64,000 nucleotides of DNA from Sulfurospirillum sp. UBA2217 (GTDB lineage Bacteria > Campylobacterota > Campylobacteria > Campylobacterales > Sulfurospirillaceae), in the NCBI GenBank assembly GCA_002328495.1, contig DCUJ01000012.1, positions 312,860 to 376,859 on the forward strand, given 5' to 3'. A program made the position numbers and the translations under genes. Within the stretch, counting starts at the first letter, position 1. The number at the start of each line of letters is the position of its first letter. Positions 1 to 9,200 of this stretch are shown piece by piece. The notes beneath the pieces are model-generated. The model saw only the letters and a program-made list of their open reading frames with translations. It searched no databases and was not told where the DNA came from.

Positions 1-119
1 GTATTTTCTTGATGGACAAAGAGGTTTCTCTCTTACAGCGCATCGAAGTTAAAATCGTCGAAAGTAGCATTGCCACCACTAAAGTTTACGCACGAGTCAG
101 TAGGACATTTGATGTATAA
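1..119 (+). CDS. rnr: RNase R-like exoribonuclease, C-terminal end (partial)
   Basis: Only the last 38 or so codons are in the window. The reading frame runs from base 3 to a TAA at 117-119 and ends in a segment containing VKIVESSIATTKVYARV, which looks like the beta strands of a C-terminal S1 RNA-binding domain. RNase R/VacB proteins degrade structured RNA 3' to 5', and as I remember an rnr/vacB-like gene sits just before holA in related Campylobacterota. The stop codon lies inside the start of the next gene (ATGTATAA, 8-base overlap), so the two are probably translationally coupled. The identification rests on this short tail and on context, so it is moderate only. Confidence 0.5.
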   Translation, partial: IFLMDKEVSLLQRIEVKIVESSIATTKVYARVSRTFDV

Positions 120-1098
120 ACGTGAATTTGAAGCACACTTAAAAGCTAAAAAAATTCCTAAAGCACTTTTTTTATACGGTGCATGTCGCTATCAAAACGA
201 TGCCTTAGTAGATGAATTTTTACGCTTACTAGGCGCTCAGGTGGAAGAAAAACTGCTCATGTATTTTGATGAATACCATTTCAATAGTGCTAAAAACTTT
301 ATCGCCCAATCGTCACTCTTTGGCGATCGCAACATTTTAATCGTTAAAAGCGATAAAACAATTCCGACCAAAGAGCTCGAAGTTTTGATTGAACTGTGTC
401 GCAAAAATGAATCCAGCTATTTTATTTGTCAATTTTTCGGGGAAGACAAAAAAGCAACGGCATCCACCAAAGCATTTGAAAAAGCCTCTCATGCTCTTTT
501 TGTTCGTCTTTTTAAAGCTGAAATGGGGGAAGCTCTCTCTTTGCTCGAACAGCATGCCCAAAAAATAGGACTCAATATCAACCGTTACGTTTTACAACAT
601 CTGTACCTTGTCCACACAGAAGATCTCTCTTTATGTGTCAATGAATGTGAAAAACTCTCCTTATTAGAACGCGAGGTGACGATTAACGATATCGACACGT
701 TAGTCTATGGATTAGGCAGTGTTTCTATGGAGCATTTTATCGCTCGCTTGTTTGAGAAAAAAGATATTTCAGAGATTTTTGAACGCCTCATAGAAGGTGA
801 CGGGGTGGAAGAAATTCGTGTCATCAATGCCATCGAATCTCATGTATCGCAACTCTTTTTATTTCATACGTATATTAAATTACATGGCGCATTTGATGCA
901 AAAGCCATTTTGGGCTATGCCCTTCCTTCACCCATCGCAACGCAACGCTCACATCAGTCTATTAAAATTGATTTACCGACATACCAAAAACTTTTTGAAC
1001 TCCTCCTAAACACTGAATATACCCTCAAAAAACTCTCCAATGTCGATAAAAATGGTTACCTTCTTTCAAGCTTAATAAAACTTCAAAGTTATTTATAG
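112..1098 (+). CDS. holA: DNA polymerase III delta subunit
   Basis: Probable delta subunit of the clamp loader, which opens the beta sliding clamp and loads it on DNA. The 328-residue product begins MYKREFEAHL and has the delta-type N-terminal region, with a beta strand followed by YGAC near residue 20 where an active ATPase would have its P-loop; no intact Walker A is present, as expected for delta. An in-frame TTG at 70 would add 14 residues, but the ATG at 112 overlaps the upstream stop codon and matches the usual N-terminus of the family in Campylobacterota. The length is normal for this group. The gene is followed after 75 bases by rpsF. Sequence conservation of delta is low, so the call leans on length, fold-like pattern and context. 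Confidence 0.8.
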   Translation: MYKREFEAHLKAKKIPKALFLYGACRYQNDALVDEFLRLLGAQVEEKLLMYFDEYHFNSAKNFIAQSSLFGDRNILIVKSDKTIPTKELEVLIELCRKNESSYFICQFFGEDKKATASTKAFEKASHALFVRLFKAEMGEALSLLEQHAQKIGLNINRYVLQHLYLVHTEDLSLCVNECEKLSLLEREVTINDIDTLVYGLGSVSMEHFIARLFEKKDISEIFERLIEGDGVEEIRVINAIESHVSQLFLFHTYIKLHGAFDAKAILGYALPSPIATQRSHQSIKIDLPTYQKLFELLLNTEYTLKKLSNVDKNGYLLSSLIKLQSYL

Positions 1099-1131
1099 TA
1101 CAATCCCAAGTTTTATCAAAAAACAATCCTT

Positions 1132-1153
1132 ACTCAAAGAATCCTCTTTGGGT
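1132..1153 (+). promoter_or_regulatory. Hairpin in the rpsF leader
   Basis: A 9-bp stem (ACTCAAAGA with TCTTTGGGT, one G-U pair) with a 4-base loop lies 20 bases before the rpsF start and just ahead of the AAGGAG ribosome-binding site. Leaders of rpsF operons in many bacteria fold into an autoregulatory element bound by S6:S18, but the CCG bulge typical of that element is not evident here. It could equally be an attenuator or a chance hairpin. Confidence 0.3.
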
Positions 1154-1173
1154 GAAATCCATAAGGAGAAACC

Positions 1174-1575
1174 ATGCGACATTATGAGTTGCTTGTTGTG
1201 CTTAAACCTACACTCAGTGTAGAAGAGCTCCAAGCGAAACAAACCTTTCTAAAAGAAATTTTAGAAAAAAATGGTGCAGTTATTGCTGCAAAACTAGAAA
1301 TGGGTACACGCAAATTGGCGTATCAAATTGACAAATTTGAACGTGGCACTTACACCGTTTTCTACTTCACTGCCCCTACAGCTGCTATTGCTGAAGTTGA
1401 GCGTTTGATTCGAATTACTGAAGAGTGCATTCGTTTTATGACGGTTAAGTTTGAAAATCAGAAAGAACTTGGATTCTGGACAAAGCAAGTTGAAAAACTC
1501 ACTAAAAAAAGTGATGTAAGCGCTGCTCCAGTCAAAGAAATCGTTGAAGAGCAACCCGTTACAACTGAAGCTTAA
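1174..1575 (+). CDS. rpsF: 30S ribosomal protein S6
   Basis: Ribosomal protein S6, which binds the central domain of 16S rRNA together with S18. The 133-residue product starts MRHYELLVVLKPTLS, the typical first beta strand, and contains the conserved GTRKLAYQIDKFERGTYTVFYF core near residues 45-65. The last 30 residues are a Lys/Glu/Val-rich tail (EKLTKKSDVSAAPVKEIVEE), longer than in E. coli and probably disordered. A strong AAGGAG lies 7 bases before the ATG. It is the first gene of the rpsF-ssb-rpsR operon, with only 14 bases to ssb. This is a core gene in a conserved order. Confidence 0.97.
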   Translation: MRHYELLVVLKPTLSVEELQAKQTFLKEILEKNGAVIAAKLEMGTRKLAYQIDKFERGTYTVFYFTAPTAAIAEVERLIRITEECIRFMTVKFENQKELGFWTKQVEKLTKKSDVSAAPVKEIVEEQPVTTEA

Positions 1576-1589
1576 TTTAAGGAGCCACA

Positions 1590-2084
1590 ATGTTTAACAG
1601 AGTAGTCATGCTAGGTAACTTAACGCGCGATTGTGAACTTCGTTATCTTCCAAACGGTGGTGCTGTATGTACCACAGGACTTGCAACCAACCGAAAATTT
1701 AAAAAAACGGATGGAAGTCAGGGTGAAGAGGTTTGTTTTATCGATATCACTTTTTTTGGACGTACGGCTGAAATTGCAAATCAGTACTTAAGCCGCGGTA
1801 AAAAAGTCCTTGTGGAGGGTCGTTTAAAACTCGACCAATGGACGGACCAAAATGGTGGAAAACGCAGTAAGCACTCTATTACCGTAGAGACATTGCAGAT
1901 GATTGATGGGAAATCTGGTCATGAAAGTGGCGAGATGGGTGAAAACTTTGGCGAATCAACACCCAATGTTGGCTACACTCCCAATGCAAAACCTGCAAGT
2001 TACACCAAACAAACTACCCCTGAATACAATAGTGGTCATAGTGTTCCAGACATCGATATTAACGATGATGAAATACCTTTCTAG
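1590..2084 (+). CDS. ssb: Single-stranded DNA-binding protein
   Basis: SSB coats single-stranded DNA in replication, repair and recombination. The 164-residue product begins MFNRVVMLGNLTRD, the family's hallmark start, and has an N-terminal OB fold to about residue 110, including the strand KKVLVEGRLKLDQW. A Gly/Asn/Thr-rich flexible linker follows. The C-terminus is the acidic partner-binding tip ending DDEIPF, which recruits DNA-processing enzymes. It lies between rpsF and rpsR with gaps of 14 and 17 bases and an AAGGAG-type site, so the three are co-transcribed, as in many bacteria. Confidence 0.97.
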   Translation: MFNRVVMLGNLTRDCELRYLPNGGAVCTTGLATNRKFKKTDGSQGEEVCFIDITFFGRTAEIANQYLSRGKKVLVEGRLKLDQWTDQNGGKRSKHSITVETLQMIDGKSGHESGEMGENFGESTPNVGYTPNAKPASYTKQTTPEYNSGHSVPDIDINDDEIPF

Positions 2085-2101
2085 CACCTAAAGGATAAAA
2101 A

Positions 2102-2368
2102 ATGGCAGAAAAAAGAAAATTTGCACGCAAATACTGCAAATACTGTGAAGCAAAAGTAGAATATGTTGATTATAAAGATGCGAAGATTTTGAGACATTCA
2201 CTCTCTGAGCGCTATAAAATCATGCCACGTCGTTTGACAGGAAACTGTAAAAGACACCAAGAAATGGTAGAACTTGCAATTAAACGTGCACGTGCAACAG
2301 CGATTATCCCGTATGTGATCGACACTAAAAAAGTGGTTGCCGTACCTTTCGAACAACTTCAACAATAG
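2102..2368 (+). CDS. rpsR: 30S ribosomal protein S18
   Basis: S18 partners S6 on the small subunit platform. The 88-residue product carries the conserved segment RKYCKYCEAKVEYVDYKD near the N-terminus and the basic RRLTGNCKRHQ block around residues 42-52. The cysteine pair at the N-terminus marks the zinc-binding type of S18 seen in some lineages, although the full set of four ligands is not obvious here. It is the last gene of its operon and converges on lon, with a strong hairpin 10 bases downstream. Confidence 0.97.
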   Translation: MAEKRKFARKYCKYCEAKVEYVDYKDAKILRHSLSERYKIMPRRLTGNCKRHQEMVELAIKRARATAIIPYVIDTKKVVAVPFEQLQQ

Positions 2369-2370
2369 CC

Positions 2371-2402
2371 TTACATGTAAAGCCACACACCGTGTGGCTT
2401 TA
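2371..2402. terminator. Bidirectional terminator between rpsR and lon, next to a TTACATGTAA copy
   Basis: TTACATGTAA (2371-2380) runs into a hairpin with a 10-bp stem, AAAGCCACAC (2379-2388) and GTGTGGCTTT (2392-2401), with a 3-base loop. It lies between the stop codons of the convergent rpsR and lon genes, so it can serve both strands. Confidence 0.75.
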
Positions 2403-2409
2403 CCACTTC

Positions 2410-4839
2410 TTAGTGTCGTTTTTCTAACGCCAATGCCAATACTTCTTCCACTCGTGATACAGGAATAATCGTCATCTTTTCTTTCACTTCATCAGGGATC
2501 TCATCTAAATCTTTTTCATAGTTTTTCTTTGGAATCAATGCGGTTTTAATTTTAGCTTTGTACGCAGCAATGAGTTTTTCTTTTAACCCACCAATGGGTA
2601 AAACTTTTCCCGTAAGGGTGAGTTCTCCTGTCATGGCGACATCACTTTTCACTTTTTGGTCGGATAAAATTGAAGCAATCGCAGTTGCCATCGTTATACC
2701 CGCACTTGGGCCGTCTTTAGGCGTTGCCCCTTCTGGTACGTGAATGTGCAAATCATACCTTCGGTATACATCACTTGGCTCAATTTTACGAGCATTTTCC
2801 TCTTTTTCAACAGGAATATTGGGAATAATGGAGAGCGGAACATCCACTTTACCATTGTCTATCAAAACTTTCACGACACTGAGGGCTATTTTAGCAGATT
2901 CTTTCATGACATCGCCTAGTGAGCCTGTGATTTGTATACCGCCTTTACCTTGAATGCGAATAGCTTCTACTTTAAGTACATCTCCACCCACACTCGTCCA
3001 CGCAAGACCATTCACGACGCCCACACTTCCTTCTTTGTCCACCTCATCGATTTCAAACACACTTTTAGGCAAAAACTCTTTGAGATTGCTTTGATTGATT
3101 GTGACTTTATCTAACGAAGGATTGATGAGTAATTGTTTGGCTACTTTTCGTAAAATATCCGCAATGCGACGACGCAAATTTCGCACACCAGATTCTCTAG
3201 TATAGTTGGCTATAATGAGTTGCAACGTTGGCTTAGAGATATTGATTTCACTGTTTTTAAGCCCGTGTTTTTTCAACTCTTGCGGAATGAGATACTTCTT
3301 TGCAATTTCATATTTTTCTTGTGGTGTATAAGAATTAACAAAAATAAACTCCATTCTATCACGCAATGGTGCGGGGATAGAACCCACTTCATTCGCGGTT
3401 GCAATAAATATCACTTTGCTCAAATCGATATTAAAATTAAGATAATAATCCCTAAATTTATTGTTTTGTTCAGGATCTAGCACTTCAAGCAAGACCGCCG
3501 TAGGGTCCCCTCTAAAACTTCGTGCTACTTTATCAATTTCATCCAAAACCACTACAGGATTCATCTCTTCCGCTTCAATGATACCTTGAACAATGCGTCC
3601 TGGCATGGCTCCAATATAGGTACGTCTGTGTCCGCGAAGCTCATTGACATCTTCCAAACCACCAAGGGCAATACGCACCAATTTGCGTTTCAGTGCTTTG
3701 GCTATCGAATTGGCTAAAGAGGTTTTACCTACCCCTGGAGGACCTGAAAAACACAGAATTGCTCCTGTAGTCGATTTGTCAGCAATACCTCTCTTTGCCA
3801 ACAGTTCACGTACGGCAAAAAACTCTTCGATGCGGTCTTTGGGTTTTTCAAGTGAATAGTGGTCTTTGTCCAGTTGTGAACGTACTTCCATCACATCGAG
3901 TGCTTTTTTAGCCACCTTCCCAAAAGGAATTTCAATCACCCAATCCAAATAACTCTGAATCAAATTCGCATCAGCAGAATCTGGATGCATGCGAGAAAGC
4001 TTATCGATCTGCTTTTTGATCTCTTTGTAAGCGTCTTCGTCCATATGCTCTTTTTTGGCTTCGAGTTTTTTTCGGTACTCTTCGATTTCTTCTTCTCTTT
4101 GATTGTCCGTACCCAACTCTTTTTGAATTTGCTTGAGTTGCTCTTTCAAAAAGTACTCTTTATTGACTTTCTCAATCTGCGAATGCACTTTGGTTTTAAT
4201 CTCTTTTTTAAGCCTACTTGCTTCAATCTCTTCAATGACATAGTCAATCAACTGCAAAAGCCTACTTTCATCATCTACTTCTACAAAAAGCTTGTAAGCT
4301 TGCTCTTTTTTCAGTTTCATGCTACTGGCTATCAGGTCACAAATACGGTGCATGTCATGATTTTCTTCAATGGTTTTGAGAAGATCGGGCGGAAACTGGT
4401 TACCTAGTGTAGACAGTGTTGTGATTTTTTCACGCAAAATAGCCATCATCGCATCGACTTTTGCAGTTTCTGTGACATGAGTGTGTATGACATCAACGCT
4501 GGCACGAAGGGGTGAGCGGGTCAGTTCTTTGAGTATTTTTCCTTTTTGCATTCCTTGAAACAAAATTTTCACACGACCATCGGGCAAATCGACTTTACGC
4601 ATAATGGAGCCAATAACCCCAGCATTATAAATGGCTTCAAAATCACGACCGTGCTCCATCTCTGGCTTTGCCGTACAGACCAAAACAAGTGAATTATGAT
4701 TGAGTGCGTCGTTTGCTGCTCGAATGTTTGCCTCATCACTTAAAAAAAGTGGGGAAATCATAAACGGGTATAAAAAAAGTGTGTCTTCAACCACAATAGG
4801 TAAATCTGCCGGAAAGGCATGGTAGTCTGTTATTTTCAT
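2410..4839 (-). CDS. lon: ATP-dependent protease Lon
   Basis: Cytoplasmic serine protease of the AAA+ class that degrades misfolded and regulatory proteins. The 809-residue product has the N-terminal substrate-binding domain (about residues 10-200), a coiled-coil region (200-300), the AAA+ module with Walker A GPPGVGKTS near residue 368 and Walker B VVVLDEIDK, and the C-terminal protease domain with the catalytic serine in DGPSAGITMA. Family length is 780-820, so it is complete. It is monocistronic and converges on rpsR. A TTTACATGTAAA copy lies 27 bases upstream of its start. No HrcA or HspR operator was recognised in the short upstream region. Confidence 0.98.
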   Translation of the reverse strand: MKITDYHAFPADLPIVVEDTLFLYPFMISPLFLSDEANIRAANDALNHNSLVLVCTAKPEMEHGRDFEAIYNAGVIGSIMRKVDLPDGRVKILFQGMQKGKILKELTRSPLRASVDVIHTHVTETAKVDAMMAILREKITTLSTLGNQFPPDLLKTIEENHDMHRICDLIASSMKLKKEQAYKLFVEVDDESRLLQLIDYVIEEIEASRLKKEIKTKVHSQIEKVNKEYFLKEQLKQIQKELGTDNQREEEIEEYRKKLEAKKEHMDEDAYKEIKKQIDKLSRMHPDSADANLIQSYLDWVIEIPFGKVAKKALDVMEVRSQLDKDHYSLEKPKDRIEEFFAVRELLAKRGIADKSTTGAILCFSGPPGVGKTSLANSIAKALKRKLVRIALGGLEDVNELRGHRRTYIGAMPGRIVQGIIEAEEMNPVVVLDEIDKVARSFRGDPTAVLLEVLDPEQNNKFRDYYLNFNIDLSKVIFIATANEVGSIPAPLRDRMEFIFVNSYTPQEKYEIAKKYLIPQELKKHGLKNSEINISKPTLQLIIANYTRESGVRNLRRRIADILRKVAKQLLINPSLDKVTINQSNLKEFLPKSVFEIDEVDKEGSVGVVNGLAWTSVGGDVLKVEAIRIQGKGGIQITGSLGDVMKESAKIALSVVKVLIDNGKVDVPLSIIPNIPVEKEENARKIEPSDVYRRYDLHIHVPEGATPKDGPSAGITMATAIASILSDQKVKSDVAMTGELTLTGKVLPIGGLKEKLIAAYKAKIKTALIPKKNYEKDLDEIPDEVKEKMTIIPVSRVEEVLALALEKRH

Positions 4840-4865
4840 AAAGTATTTTCTCCATCACTAAAAAG

Positions 4866-4877
4866 TTTACATGTAAA
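4866..4877. repeat. TTACATGTAA family repeat (TTTACATGTAAA)
   Basis: A 12-base perfect palindrome in the gap upstream of lon. It is one of at least 28 exact copies of the TTACATGTAA core in the window. Confidence 0.9.
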
Positions 4878-4959
4878 GAAGAAAGCATAAGAGTACAAAC
4901 CCTTATGCTTTGAAAAGATTGTAACTTAAAGAAGTAAATAAAAAGTTTAGATAACGTGC

Positions 4960-5604
4960 TTACTTTTCAAATAAAGTACGATACCAAGGAATATGTGGTT
5001 CGATAATATTGGCTTTTTCAAGCGGTGAATTTTTGAGTTTCTCATCGTATTTTTGTGCCGCATCAGCTTTATCAGTACGCGCATACAAATCTTTGATATT
5101 CTGGTCTAAAAAATACTCACCAAGCTCCATTCGCACCAAAATGGTCTCCGCTAAAGGTCTAAACTTCGAGTTAGGATAGCGTACGATAAACTCTTTAGCT
5201 TGCTTGATGGTGTCAAGCAATAACTGCTGATTGCGATTGGGGTTTGGAAACGCCTCATAATTAGCTTTGAGTTTCAAATAGCGTACATGGTCAGCATTTT
5301 CACGACTTCCATAACGTTTCAAATACTCATCCAGATAAAAGTTGGCAAGCAAATACTCTTCTTCTTGCATATGTGCATTGGCTAACATCATCATCGCTTC
5401 TGGCAAAAGAGGTGATGCTATGTGCTCACTCGCCAACGAGGTGTAAAATCCATCTGCTTTTTCAAGGTCTTGAGCTTTTATCTCTTTGGCGATTTGCTCA
5501 TACCAATACGTTGCTGGCATATTGAAAACCTCTTTGGTCTTCGAAGCACAACCACTCACTAAAACGATGAAGGCACTTGCTACAAGTAGATGGGATATTT
5601 TCAT
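4960..5604 (-). CDS. bamD: Outer membrane assembly lipoprotein BamD
   Basis: Lipoprotein component of the BAM complex, which inserts beta-barrel proteins into the outer membrane. The 214-residue product has a lipoprotein signal peptide with lipobox VSGC (lipidated Cys at about residue 19) followed by a TPR-rich region; recognisable pieces are SEHIASPLLPEAMMMLANAH and FIVRYPNSKFRPLAETI, characteristic of the BamD/YfiO fold. Length is typical of Campylobacterota BamD. It reads away from fliW, with divergent starts 158 bases apart, and follows lon on the same strand 120 bases upstream, so it probably has its own promoter. Confidence 0.9.
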   Translation of the reverse strand: MKISHLLVASAFIVLVSGCASKTKEVFNMPATYWYEQIAKEIKAQDLEKADGFYTSLASEHIASPLLPEAMMMLANAHMQEEEYLLANFYLDEYLKRYGSRENADHVRYLKLKANYEAFPNPNRNQQLLLDTIKQAKEFIVRYPNSKFRPLAETILVRMELGEYFLDQNIKDLYARTDKADAAQKYDEKLKNSPLEKANIIEPHIPWYRTLFEK

Positions 5605-5721
5605 TCAGACTATCCTTTACAAATTAAAAGTACGTCATTGTATCTTGTTTTTTGTTATCTTAAAATTAAAGTCGAAACATTTTCAATTTTGTCGATTTGT
5701 TGAAGCTTCATTGGGTTATTT

Positions 5722-5730
5722 TGCTATAAT
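5722..5730 (+). promoter_or_regulatory. Extended -10 promoter of fliW
   Basis: TGCTATAAT (TG, one base, TATAAT) lies 32 bases before the fliW start. No good -35 is present 17 bases upstream, which is common in this phylum, where T-rich stretches replace it. Confidence 0.6.
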
Positions 5731-5762
5731 AATTGATGAAGACATATCATTAAAGGAAATCT

Positions 5763-6158
5763 ATGATTTTTACAGTAAAAGCACCTATCCCTGGATTTGA
5801 GACTATCAAAGAAGTTGAAGTTGAAAAAATTGATGAATTTTTTGTCAGATTGCTCTCTAAATCAGACACTACAACATTTACTCTCATCAACCCTTTTATG
5901 ATTCGCAATTACGACTTTGAAATTCCAGAATATTTTAGAGCACTTTTAAGCATTGATGAAAAAACCAATATTCTTATCTTAAACATTATGATTGTTGCTA
6001 CACCTATTGAAACATCCACCATTAACTTTATAGCGCCTTTGATTTTTAATACCGACAACGGCACTGTGGCACAAGTTCTTTTAGACAGTGGGAAATACCC
6101 TGATTTTGCTTTAATGGAGAGTATCTCGAATTATTTGAAGAAAGAAGAAAAAGAGTAA
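5763..6158 (+). CDS. fliW: Flagellar assembly factor FliW
   Basis: FliW binds flagellin and, in Campylobacter and Bacillus, antagonises the translational regulator CsrA, so that flagellin synthesis follows the state of the export apparatus. The 131-residue product starts MIFTVKAPIPGFETIKEVE and has the family's NPF motif (TLINPFMI) and the segment INFIAPLIFNTDNGTVAQVLLD near the C-terminus. The length is standard. An AAAGGAAA site precedes the ATG. Its place beside lon and bamD agrees with the C. jejuni order that I remember. No flagellin or csrA gene is in the window. Confidence 0.93.
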   Translation: MIFTVKAPIPGFETIKEVEVEKIDEFFVRLLSKSDTTTFTLINPFMIRNYDFEIPEYFRALLSIDEKTNILILNIMIVATPIETSTINFIAPLIFNTDNGTVAQVLLDSGKYPDFALMESISNYLKKEEKE

Positions 6159-6161
6159 ATC

Positions 6162-6254
6162 ATGACACCACAAGAAGTCCTCACTCTCTTAGCCAAAACA
6201 AAAAGCAACGCAAATGTTCTTGGCTTTGAAAACATTGGGCTTTTTGGCTTTTAA
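6162..6254 (+). pseudogene. Remnant of a minimal nucleotidyltransferase (MNT)
   Basis: A 30-codon frame starts 3 bases after fliW and ends NIGLFGF-stop. Intact MNT proteins have exactly here the active-site signature LFGSYARGE. In this copy the codons after LFG read TTT-TAA-GCT-AAA, one base each away from TCT-TAT (Ser-Tyr), and then Ala-Lys. The catalytic GSYA(R/K) thus appears to have become GF-stop-AK through two point changes, and nothing downstream resembles the aspartate-containing rest of the domain. This suggests a decayed, 3'-truncated toxin-antitoxin-type MNT gene. A genuine 30-residue peptide is the alternative. Confidence 0.5.
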
Positions 6255-6283
6255 GCTAAAACGGCACATACAAGGAGACTTAC

Positions 6284-9200
6284 ATGTACAGTTTATTGAA
6301 TCGTTATATAACTATATTGAAAAGTAACCTTTCTTTTTTTTCTAATAAAATTAAGTTGAAAAACTTTCTATTTCTATCTTTTTTCATAGCCACAACATCT
6401 TCTGCTGGCTTTCTTGTCAAGAATGAAAGAAATTTTACTCTGCGTAATACTAATGGCACTACTGGAGTAAACATTTATGGTGATTTTAATGTGACAGGCG
6501 CACCGATCTTGTGTGTAAAAGAAAATAACAAATGCAGTTGGAATTATACTGGCTTGCTCGCTAATGCTGATAGTATGTTTTTAAACGATAAACCAACTTC
6601 TCAAATTCCGCTTAACTCTTCGAGTGCTGATTTAACCATTCCAACAGATGCTACTATTACTAAGGCCTATTTATATTGGAGTGGACACATTCATGGAACA
6701 ACCGCTACACAAGCAGCATATGATGCCGCTACTAGTGGCTACAATTCTGTTGTTTTTCGTACACCTGATGGTAATGACCATACGATTACAGCAAACGTAA
6801 ACGATAACACCAAAGTCAATTATTACACCTATTTAAATGACACTATTAATACTAAGGGTTTTCGACTTTTTTACCAAGCTACAGCTGATGTCACCGATAT
6901 TGTCAAAAATGGAGGATATGCCTCAAATAAAAAACAATTTACCGTTGGAAATATTAAAACAACTGCAGGCGTAGATGATTACTTGTATGAACCTGAAGTG
7001 AGTGGAAATGTCACATGGGGACCTATGGGCGGATGGTCTTTGATTGTTGAATACACAAGGCCTGTTGCATCAGGGCAAAATTATAAAAATGTCTCAATTT
7101 ATGACGGTTTTAAGTTTTTACTTCCACCAACCAACCAAACAGAATCGATTGACATAAACATTAGTGGATTCCTGACACCTTTAACACAAGTGCCTACTGG
7201 TTCTATGGCATTTTATGCCATGGGTTCCGAAAAAAAGTTAACAGGAGAAAAAGCTAAACTGTCTAACAAAAATAGTGTCTTACAAGATGTATACAATAGT
7301 ATCAATCCAGTGAATGAATTTTTAAACGATTCTATTTCTATTTTTGGTACTCATCTAAATTCAACACGTATTTTTAATCCTGGTATAGACCTAGACGTTT
7401 TCAATATCTCCACCAGTTGTAAAAATGCTGGAGGAGCAACAGTTGCTTGTATTGACAGTAATCAGACAAGTACACTCTTACAATTAAGTGTAAAAAACAA
7501 TAATAATACCAGTGACCAATCATTCCCAGGAATGATTGCTTTTTCTGTTGATATCTACCAACCAGACATTAGCTCGTTTCGAAAAGATTCTAATACCAGT
7601 GCAACACAAATTCTCTATCCTGGAGATTACGTAGAATACACTCTAGACCTTAATAACTCAGGAACGGAAGCAGCTGAAAATATTACTATTTTTGATACTT
7701 TTTCATCTTCTGTGGGCGGAGATATGCTATTAGACCTTATCGATAGAAATGCAACCGCTATTAAAAATAGTATTCGACTTAAAACCTATGCGGAAGCCAA
7801 TTATCATTGTGCTATAGGCTCTACAGATCCCGCTTGCGCTAGTTTAACAAAAGATGCTAATTGTTCTGTAGATTATGCTGACAACAATACTTCACAAGCA
7901 ACAAAGGTCTGGTGTAACGTACCTTACATGGCTGTCAATGCTAGGGAACTAATGAAATTCACCATTCAAATACGTGATGATTACAATCAATCTTTACCCG
8001 AACAAAATGCAACGAATATTGCCTATGCTGAATACTACAATGCAGCTACTCACGAAAAAATTTCAATACTTGGTAAAAGTAATATTAATACAGCAGGAAC
8101 AGTAGGTGGAAGTTTAGCCTACAATTCTATCATGGATGTTGTTGATTCTTATAATAATACTTATGATTATTACTCTCCTGTGGGACTCAAAACACGTATA
8201 GCCAATTCTTCCAATAATGTACTAGAAGCAGTTTATTTGGGAAGTGACTCTGCAAACCCAAATCCAACACTATACACAGGTCCTACCTACGATATGCTGG
8301 TACTCTTTAAACTTTCAAATGCTACTTGTACAGAAGATTCAAATTTAAGTGATACAGCAGATATTACAGCTACATTTGCAGTAGGAGCCAACCAATATAC
8401 AGCCGTATCTAATGCTTTTACTTTAGTTAAAAAAGCAAAAAAAGTTGCCAAAATCAAAACTCATTTTATAGACTGGAATAAACTTTCGCTCAATCTGATT
8501 GGAAATAATTGTGTCAATAATAGCAGCATAACGGGTAATCTTAAAGGAGTGCCTCAATGCGTTAATGGAAATGAAAATAAAATACAAAATCTGATGACTG
8601 TTGATGTCACAGAGTGCGTTACAGCTCCTACTGGTAAAGATGCTGCCTGTAATTCTGAAGCCTATAATGCAAGTGGGAGTAAAGGAAATATTTATCCTCC
8701 AAAATACAATAATACGTATGGTTGCTTAATGTGTCTATCGGATAAAGTTAATGGAAACAATAATTGCTCACGGGATACTTTTGCTATCAGACCCAATGAT
8801 TTTAATAGCAGTATCGGTATCAATCAACTTTTTACGGCTGAAGCCAATAATACTATTGACTTTCGTGCAGACATGTTTGGTGGAACAGGTACACTTGATT
8901 ATAATGAGAGTATGAACACTTCTTTTGTCCTTGATCTTAATATCAGTGATAGTAATAAAACATGTACAAACCCTTCTATCCAAATAAGCCCAAACATTGT
9001 ATTCACTAATGGTCTCAATAGCAATACATACACCTTTGAAGACGTAGGAGATTTTAACTTAACACTCCATGAAATCAATGGTACAGAATTTGCATTAACA
9101 GATATAGACGATACTTCTGATATTAATCGTTTTATCACACCCTTTATAAGACAAATTAAAATTATCCCTGCATCTTTTCAAATTGATGGAAACTTTACGA

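Noticed and set aside
3985..4407. A 140-codon plus-strand frame opposite lon, rich in Phe and Leu
   Set aside because: It is the complement of the Lys/Glu-rich coiled-coil region of lon, which gives Phe/Leu-rich antisense frames; there is no ribosome-binding site, and lon is certain.
6281..6290. TTACATGTAC at the start codon of the large secreted protein as a motif copy
   Set aside because: It differs at the last base, and the bases are fixed by the start codon and following Tyr codon; it was not counted among the 28.
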